Below, piece after piece: positions 24,160 to 28,520 of a DNA stretch of 28,520 nucleotides (its first letter is position 1; every line of letters starts with the position of its first letter). Both the position numbers and the translations under genes were made by a program. The stretch is from Candidatus Dadabacteria bacterium RIFCSPHIGHO2_12_FULL_53_21 (GTDB taxonomy: Bacteria > Desulfobacterota_D > UBA1144 > Nemesobacterales > UBA2774): positions 1,808 through 30,327 of the forward strand of contig MFCJ01000032.1 in NCBI GenBank assembly GCA_001775255.1. Reading direction: 5' to 3'. Under the pieces are notes generated by a model. That model saw nothing but the letters and a program-made list of their open reading frames with translations, was not told the DNA's origin and did no database searches.

Positions 24160-25392
24160 TCAGCCGAGCTTCCTGAATATGAGAGAGGCGTTCGTTCCCC
24201 CGAAGCCGAACGAATTACTGAGGGCCGTTTTTATGTCGGCCTTCCTGGCCTCGTTAGGCACGTAGTCGAGGTCGCATTCGGGGTCGGGGAATTCGTGGTT
24301 GATCGTCGGGGGGAGAATGCCGCGGTCGAGCGCGAGAACAGTGAAGGCCGCCTCTACCGCGCCCGCTGCGCCCAGGAGGTGTCCGGTCATCGACTTCGTA
24401 GAGCTGACCGGTATCTTGTAGGCCTTCTGACCGAAGACCTTCTTTATCGCGTTCGTTTCGTTGGAATCGTTCAGCTGGGTCGATGTCCCGTGGGCGTTTA
24501 TGTACTCAATTTCGTCAAGGTTTATTCCCCCGTTCTTGAGGGCCGCCAGCATGCACCTCTCCGGGCCGTCGAGAGACGGCGCCGTTATGTGGCTCGCGTC
24601 GCTGCTCATGCCGTACCCGACTATCTCGGCGTATATCCTCGCGCCTCTTTTCTTGGCGAATTCTAACTCTTCCAGTATAAGCATCCCCGAGCCTTCGCCG
24701 ATGATGAAACCGTCCCTCTCCTTGTCGAACGGGCGTGAGGCGCGCTCGGGCGCGTCGTTGCGCGTGGATAGGGCGCGCATCGCGTTAAACCCGCCGAACG
24801 TGAGCGGGATGATGGGGGCTTCGGTGCCGCCCGCGAACATAACGTCGGCCTCGCCGTTCCTTATCGCCATTGCGGCGTAGCCTATGGCATGGGCGCTCGC
24901 CGCGCACGCCGTGGTCGTGCAGCAGTTGGGGCCCTTGGCGTTAAAGAATATAGATACGTACCCGGCGGCCATGTTGTTGATAATATTTGTAATGAAGAAC
25001 GGGGATAGGCGTCCGGGGCCTTTTTCGGCCAGAATGTGCACCGTATTGACGTATGTCTCCATACCGCCGATTCCGGAACCGATGATGGTCCCCGTGAGCG
25101 GGGAGAGCTCTTCCGTTATCTCGAGCCCCGAATCATCGAGCGCGAGCTTAGCCGAGGCGACGGCATACTGGATGAACGCATCCGTCTTCCTCGCCTCCTT
25201 CGGGTTCATGTAGAGCTCCGGGTCGAACCCGTGTATCTCCGCGGCTATCTGTGTCTTGTGCTCGGTCGGATCGAACTTCGTAACCCTACGCACGCCCGAA
25301 CGCCCGGCGCAGACGGCGTCCCAGGTCTCCTTATTCCCGATGCCGAGAGGCGTAACGAGCCCTACGCCCGTAACCGCTACCCGTCTTTTCAT
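24160..25392 (-). CDS. fabF: Beta-ketoacyl-ACP synthase II
   Basis: This 410-residue condensing enzyme has the nucleophile Cys163 in TTACAASAHAIG, the first active-site His in NAHGTSTQLND, the second in MTGHLLGAAGAVE, and a C-terminal NSFGFGGTNASL loop. The Cys-His-His triad identifies a FabF/FabB elongating synthase and excludes FabH, which has Cys-His-Asn. It condenses malonyl-ACP with acyl-ACP during fatty-acid elongation. Its ATG shares one base with the acpP stop (TAATG), so translation is coupled. It is the last gene of the fab cluster. Confidence 0.96.
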   Translation of the reverse strand: MKRRVAVTGVGLVTPLGIGNKETWDAVCAGRSGVRRVTKFDPTEHKTQIAAEIHGFDPELYMNPKEARKTDAFIQYAVASAKLALDDSGLEITEELSPLTGTIIGSGIGGMETYVNTVHILAEKGPGRLSPFFITNIINNMAAGYVSIFFNAKGPNCCTTTACAASAHAIGYAAMAIRNGEADVMFAGGTEAPIIPLTFGGFNAMRALSTRNDAPERASRPFDKERDGFIIGEGSGMLILEELEFAKKRGARIYAEIVGYGMSSDASHITAPSLDGPERCMLAALKNGGINLDEIEYINAHGTSTQLNDSNETNAIKKVFGQKAYKIPVSSTKSMTGHLLGAAGAVEAAFTVLALDRGILPPTINHEFPDPECDLDYVPNEARKADIKTALSNSFGFGGTNASLIFRKLG

Positions 25393-25637
25393 TACTTTTT
25401 ACGCTCCAGTATGAAGTTGACCGCGTCCTGAACCGTTATAATGGATTCCGCGTCCTCGTCGGATATCTCCAGACCGAACTCGTCTTCCATAGACATGATG
25501 AGCTCGACCAGATCGAGGGAGTCGGCACCCAGGTCCTCGATGAACGAAGATTCAGGAGAGATCTCGTCCTCGGTTTTACCCAGCTGACCCGCAACCATTC
25601 CTTTAACTTTTGCGAGTATTTCCTTGTCCTGAGCCAT
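25392..25637 (-). CDS. acpP: Acyl carrier protein
   Basis: This is an 81-residue acidic four-helix carrier. Ser40 in ADSLDLVELIMSMEDEFG is the phosphopantetheine attachment site, the signature of fatty-acid acyl carrier proteins. It holds growing acyl chains for FabD, FabG and FabF, which are its neighbours. I placed the start at the ATG at 25637, with AGGAGG 8 bases upstream; a GTG at 25646 overlaps that site and is unlikely. The stop codon overlaps the fabF start by one base, and the gap to fabG is 22 bases. Position between fabG and fabF is the usual bacterial order. Confidence 0.97.
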   Translation of the reverse strand: MAQDKEILAKVKGMVAGQLGKTEDEISPESSFIEDLGADSLDLVELIMSMEDEFGLEISDEDAESIITVQDAVNFILERKK

Positions 25638-25659
25638 ATCAAACACCTCCTATTTTATA

Positions 25660-26406
25660 TTAAGTGTATATTCCGCCGTTAACCCTTATTACCGCGCCCG
25701 TGATATACGAAGCCTCATCCGAAGTCAGGAACGCCACAACCCCCGCTATGTCTTCGGGCGAGCCGTACCTGCCCATGGGTATCCTTTCTATGTACTGCTT
25801 CTTTATCTCATCCGGGAGACTGTCGTTGATATCCGTCAGTATAAAGCCGGGGCTGATTGCGTTTACGGTTATCGACCTGGGCGCCATTTCCCTGGCCGCG
25901 GCCTTCGTGAAGCCTATAATACCCGCCTTGGACGCGGCGTAGTTCGTCTGACCGGCGTTCCCCATTTCGCCCACGACAGATGTTAAATTTATTATCCTTC
26001 CCCACCTCTGCTTCATCATCGTGCGCGTTACGGCTTTCGTGCAGTTAAAGACCCCGTTGAGGTTGATGGAAATCACCTTGTCCCAATCCTCTTTGTTCAT
26101 CCTTACTAAGAGCGTGTCATGAACGATCCCCGCGTTATTTATGAGGATGTGTATCCCCCCGTGCTCGACTATGATCTCCTCGATCATCTTCTGCGTCGTT
26201 TCGTAATCGGAGACGTCGAACTTCGAGACAGCGCCCTTCCCTCCCGCTTTTTCTATCTCCGCGACCACGTCCTGCGCCGCTGATTCGTTCCTGGCATAAT
26301 TGACCACTACAAATGCGCCCTCGGCGGCGAGCCTGAGCGCAACAGCCTTTCCGATACCCCTGGATCCCCCTGTTACGAGCGCTATCTTCTTATTCGTTTT
26401 AGCCAT
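25660..26406 (-). CDS. fabG: 3-oxoacyl-ACP reductase
   Basis: This 248-residue short-chain dehydrogenase has the cofactor loop TGGSRGIGKA (12-21), NNAG (90-93) and the catalytic tetrad Asn115, Ser143, Tyr156 and Lys160 (YAASK). NAISPGFILTD and a C-terminal GAVIRVNGGIYT follow. It reduces 3-oxoacyl-ACP to 3-hydroxyacyl-ACP with NADPH. Length and position in fabD-fabG-acpP-fabF support FabG over other short-chain dehydrogenases. Its start overlaps the end of fabD by 8 bases (ATGGCTAA). Confidence 0.96.
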   Translation of the reverse strand: MAKTNKKIALVTGGSRGIGKAVALRLAAEGAFVVVNYARNESAAQDVVAEIEKAGGKGAVSKFDVSDYETTQKMIEEIIVEHGGIHILINNAGIVHDTLLVRMNKEDWDKVISINLNGVFNCTKAVTRTMMKQRWGRIINLTSVVGEMGNAGQTNYAASKAGIIGFTKAAAREMAPRSITVNAISPGFILTDINDSLPDEIKKQYIERIPMGRYGSPEDIAGVVAFLTSDEASYITGAVIRVNGGIYT

Positions 26407-27325
26407 TTTTGAGTGACTCCAGTTGTGACTTGTTTTCGAGACAGCCTACCTCGACATTAGGGAGCGTCCGTTTTATCAGACCCGAGAGCACGTTCTTGGG
26501 GCCTATCTCCAGGAACTTTCCGACTCCCTCTCTCCCCAGGGTCTCTACAGATTCGTACCACCTTACCGGGCTCGTCACCTGTCTTACGAGGAGCTCTTTA
26601 GTCCTCGACGAATCGCTGTTGACCGAGGCGTCACAGTTAGTCACGATCGGCACGTTCATTTCCCTGAATTCGATCTTGTCCAATACCTCCGCAAGCCTCT
26701 CGGCCGCGGGCTTCATCAATATGCAGTGGAAGGGCGCGCTCACGTCGAGCGGTACAACGCGTTTCGCGCCTTTTAATTTCGCCTGCTCGGATGCCTGCAT
26801 GACCGCGCCCCTGCTCCCGGAAATTACTGTCTGGCCCGGCGCGTTCAGATTAGCGGGGCTCGCGACACCGGAACCTGAGGACACCATGTCGCATATCTCC
26901 CGGATGGCCCCGATTTCGAGTCCCAGGACCGCCGTCATGGCGCCCTCTCCGACGGGCACAGCTTCCTGCATGAACTCACCCCTTTTTCTTACCACAAAAA
27001 CGGCGTCTTTGAAAGCCATCGAGCCGTTCGCTACGAGCGCCGAATACTCCCCCAGGCTGTGACCGGCTACGAAATCCGGTCTTATTCCCGACTCGGACTC
27101 GAGTACCCTCAGGGCCGCGGTCGAGGCGGTGAGAATCGCGGGCTGGGCGTTCGCCGTAAGCGAAAGCTCGCCCGGGTCTCCTTCGAAGCAAAGCCCGGCG
27201 ATGTCGAAACCGAGGACGTCGCTCGCTTCCTCGAAGGTCCTTCTCGCCGCGCCGAACTCTCCATAAAGCTCCCTGCACATCCCCACGTGCTGGGAACCCT
27301 GGCCTGGGAACACGAATGCAATCAT
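26399..27325 (-). CDS. fabD: Malonyl-CoA:ACP transacylase
   Basis: This 308-residue acyltransferase begins FVFPGQGSQHVGM. Ser90 in GHSLGEYSAL is the nucleophile, and a VSAPFHCILM segment holds the catalytic His, with LEIGPKNVLSGL near the C-terminus. It moves malonyl groups from CoA to the acyl carrier protein, supplying the substrate for FabF. AAGGAT lies about 8 bases before the ATG. It begins 32 bases after rpmF; the usual intervening plsX and fabH are missing. The 3' end overlaps fabG by 8 bases. Confidence 0.96.
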   Translation of the reverse strand: MIAFVFPGQGSQHVGMCRELYGEFGAARRTFEEASDVLGFDIAGLCFEGDPGELSLTANAQPAILTASTAALRVLESESGIRPDFVAGHSLGEYSALVANGSMAFKDAVFVVRKRGEFMQEAVPVGEGAMTAVLGLEIGAIREICDMVSSGSGVASPANLNAPGQTVISGSRGAVMQASEQAKLKGAKRVVPLDVSAPFHCILMKPAAERLAEVLDKIEFREMNVPIVTNCDASVNSDSSRTKELLVRQVTSPVRWYESVETLGREGVGKFLEIGPKNVLSGLIKRTLPNVEVGCLENKSQLESLKNG

Positions 27326-27357
27326 TGGATTAGATCCTTAATCGACTTGGGAAAGCT

Positions 27358-27549
27358 CTATGAAAGCTGTTCCTGCTTTTCCTTTATGTATGTCTTTCCT
27401 TTATAGAACCCGCAGCTGGGGCATGCCCTGTGAGGGGGCTTGTGCTCCCCGCAGTTCTGGCAGGTGGAAAGACCAGGACTCGCGACCTTATAGTGGGTTC
27501 TATTTTTCCTGGACCTGGACCTGGAATGTTTTCTTTTCGGAAGTCCCAT
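27358..27549 (-). CDS. rpmF: 50S ribosomal protein L32
   Basis: This 63-residue basic protein has the L32 N-terminus (MGLPKRKHSRSRSRKNR) and zinc ligands Cys30, Cys33, Cys43 and Cys46 in CQNC and CPSC. It therefore belongs to the zinc-binding form and is part of the large ribosomal subunit. AGGGAG lies about 8 bases before the ATG. It lies 29 bases after the YceD gene, the widely conserved yceD-rpmF pairing that links ribosome and lipid synthesis genes. The second and third residues are Gly-Leu where Ala-Val or Ala-Thr is more common. Confidence 0.96.
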   Translation of the reverse strand: MGLPKRKHSRSRSRKNRTHYKVASPGLSTCQNCGEHKPPHRACPSCGFYKGKTYIKEKQEQLS

Positions 27550-27578
27550 TTTTATTCTCCCTTTATCTACTTCGTAAT

Positions 27579-28091
27579 CTATATTTTCAGTTTTTTAAGC
27601 ACCGCGAACCTGGGGTCCTGCCATTCCTTTTCGCAGCCGCATGTCTCTCTGTTCAGATTTGCCCCGCATTTCGGGCACAAACCCTTGCAGTCTTCCCCGC
27701 AGACGACCTTTACGGGCAGTGAAACCGCGATGAGTCCTCTCAGGTAATCGTCGAGGTCAACCCCGTCGCCCCTGTAAGTCTCATGATCGACGTCATCGAC
27801 GTCTTTCACCTTGTCGGCCGGCGAGAGCATAAGCCTTATCTCGGGCTTTATGTCGAGCCTGACCGTTTCCAGGCACCTCGAGCAAGGGGCCTCTATGGAA
27901 AAAGCGAGGTTCCCGAGCACGGTTACTTCCCTGAGCGCCTTCGTCACGACGAGGTCGACGTCTATACCCGACGCGAGCCTCGTATAATCTTCGCCGGTCT
28001 TCAGCTCGGGTATGTTATCGAGCCACCCCGGACTCATTTGGGCATGAATGTGGAGTCCCTCGTCCCTGATGTCCGATAAGCTGATCTTCAT
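27579..28091 (-). CDS. yceD: YceD/DUF177-family protein
   Basis: This 170-residue protein is of the YceD (DUF177) family. The core includes APCSRCLETVRLDI and the C-terminal cysteine cluster CGEDCKGLCPKCGANLNRETCGC followed by DPRFAVLKKLK, both typical of the family and likely metal-binding. The family is genetically linked to rpmF; in plants and E. coli it has been tied to large ribosomal subunit RNA accumulation, but its biochemical activity is not established. I placed the start at the ATG at 28091 (MKISLSDIRDEG), where homologues begin; the frame is open to 28148, but that extension has no family resemblance. It is the first gene of the yceD-rpmF-fab unit. Confidence 0.88.
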   Translation of the reverse strand: MKISLSDIRDEGLHIHAQMSPGWLDNIPELKTGEDYTRLASGIDVDLVVTKALREVTVLGNLAFSIEAPCSRCLETVRLDIKPEIRLMLSPADKVKDVDDVDHETYRGDGVDLDDYLRGLIAVSLPVKVVCGEDCKGLCPKCGANLNRETCGCEKEWQDPRFAVLKKLKI

Positions 28092-28187
28092 CGCCCCGAC
28101 TCTTGTCAAATATCGATTATAAATTAACGGGTTTAAATAATAATACAAGATGGGAGGTTTGCAAGTAAAAAGCGAAAGCCGGGGGTT

Positions 28188-28520
28188 TCAGGCGAGGTGG
28201 CAGGACACGAGGTGCCCCCCTCCGGCGTCCCTGAGCTCGGGCTCGACGGAGCTGCACTTCTCGACCGCAATGGGGCAGCGCGGATGGAAACTGCAGCCCG
28301 ACGGAGGGTTTATGGGGCTCGGCACGTCGCCCTTGAGCACAGTCATTTTCCTTTGCCTGTCGGGGTCGGCCACGGGGACCGAGGATATCAGTACGCGCGT
28401 ATAGGGGTGGAGGGGGTTTTTGTATAGCTCTCCGCTAGGGGCGAACTCCACCACCTTCCCGAGGTACATGACCGCCACCCTGTCGCTTATGTGCCGCACC
28501 ACCCGGAGGTCGTGTGAAAT
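28188..28520 (-). CDS. Oligopeptide/dipeptide-type ABC transporter ATPase, C-terminal part, cut by window edge
   Basis: The frame runs in from the right edge and ends at a TGA at 28188-28190, giving the last 110 residues. The visible part starts at the H-loop (ISHDLRVVRHISDRVAVMYLG), then has NPLHPYTRVLISSVP and a C-terminal GCSFHPRCPIAVEKCSS cysteine motif. This is the oligopeptide-family extension of OppD/OppF, DppD/DppF and NikD/NikE-type ATPases. It would energise import of peptides, nickel or similar solutes from the cytoplasmic side. The Walker A, Q-loop and signature motif lie outside the window. OppF/DppF-like is my preference but cannot be separated from OppD here. It ends 96 bases before the yceD start on the same strand. 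Confidence 0.88.
   Translation of the reverse strand: MSHDLRVVRHISDRVAVMYLGKVVEFAPSGELYKNPLHPYTRVLISSVPVADPDRQRKMTVLKGDVPSPINPPSGCSFHPRCPIAVEKCSSVEPELRDAGGGHLVSCHLA

Overview
The window is a gene-dense bacterial chromosome segment, moderately GC-rich by eye, with 27 protein-coding genes and no rRNA, tRNA, CRISPR array or intact mobile element that I can see. ATG, GTG and TTG starts with clear GGAGG-type ribosome binding sites are used. A sigma-32 type heat-shock factor, two DnaK paralogues, an E. coli-like NADP isocitrate dehydrogenase and an aconitase/succinate dehydrogenase block suggest a respiring Gram-negative of deltaproteobacterial grade (Desulfobacterota, Myxococcota, Dadabacteria or a relative). 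This placement is inferred from gene content only.

Layout. Only three genes lie on the plus strand: a lipoprotein, threonine synthase and a MoaD/ThiS-like sulfur carrier (1562-3619). Everything else is on the minus strand. Listed in increasing coordinate, which is opposite to transcription: the start of metH (cut by the window edge) behind a glyoxalase II-like gene; grpE-dnaK-dnaJ (3661-7282); ppx/gppA (7467-8420); an EF-G paralogue with rpmE upstream (8636-11038); rpoH-dnaK (11224-14067); a TCA-cycle block acnA-icd-mdh-sdhCAB-sucC (14260-23933); a fatty-acid block yceD-rpmF-fabD-fabG-acpP-fabF (24160-28091); and the 3' end of an oligopeptide-type ABC transporter ATPase at the right edge.

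How the genes work together. The left half is largely a proteostasis region. One DnaK sits with its co-chaperones GrpE and DnaJ. A second, more canonical DnaK lies directly behind rpoH, so a heat-shock sigma factor and its probable chaperone inhibitor appear to share a transcript. The middle supplies four TCA-cycle activities plus the beta half of succinyl-CoA synthetase; sucD is not adjacent. The right side is a standard fatty-acid synthesis cluster lacking the usual plsX and fabH.

Most worth following up: a sulfur carrier ending Gly-Gly-Cys that overlaps thrC a short distance from metH; a possible Shine-Dalgarno-masking hairpin ahead of rpoH; a DnaK paralogue with changed substrate-arch and linker residues; an EF-G paralogue with altered G2, G3 and G4 motifs; and a one-subunit SdhC anchor of mycobacterial Sdh1 type.
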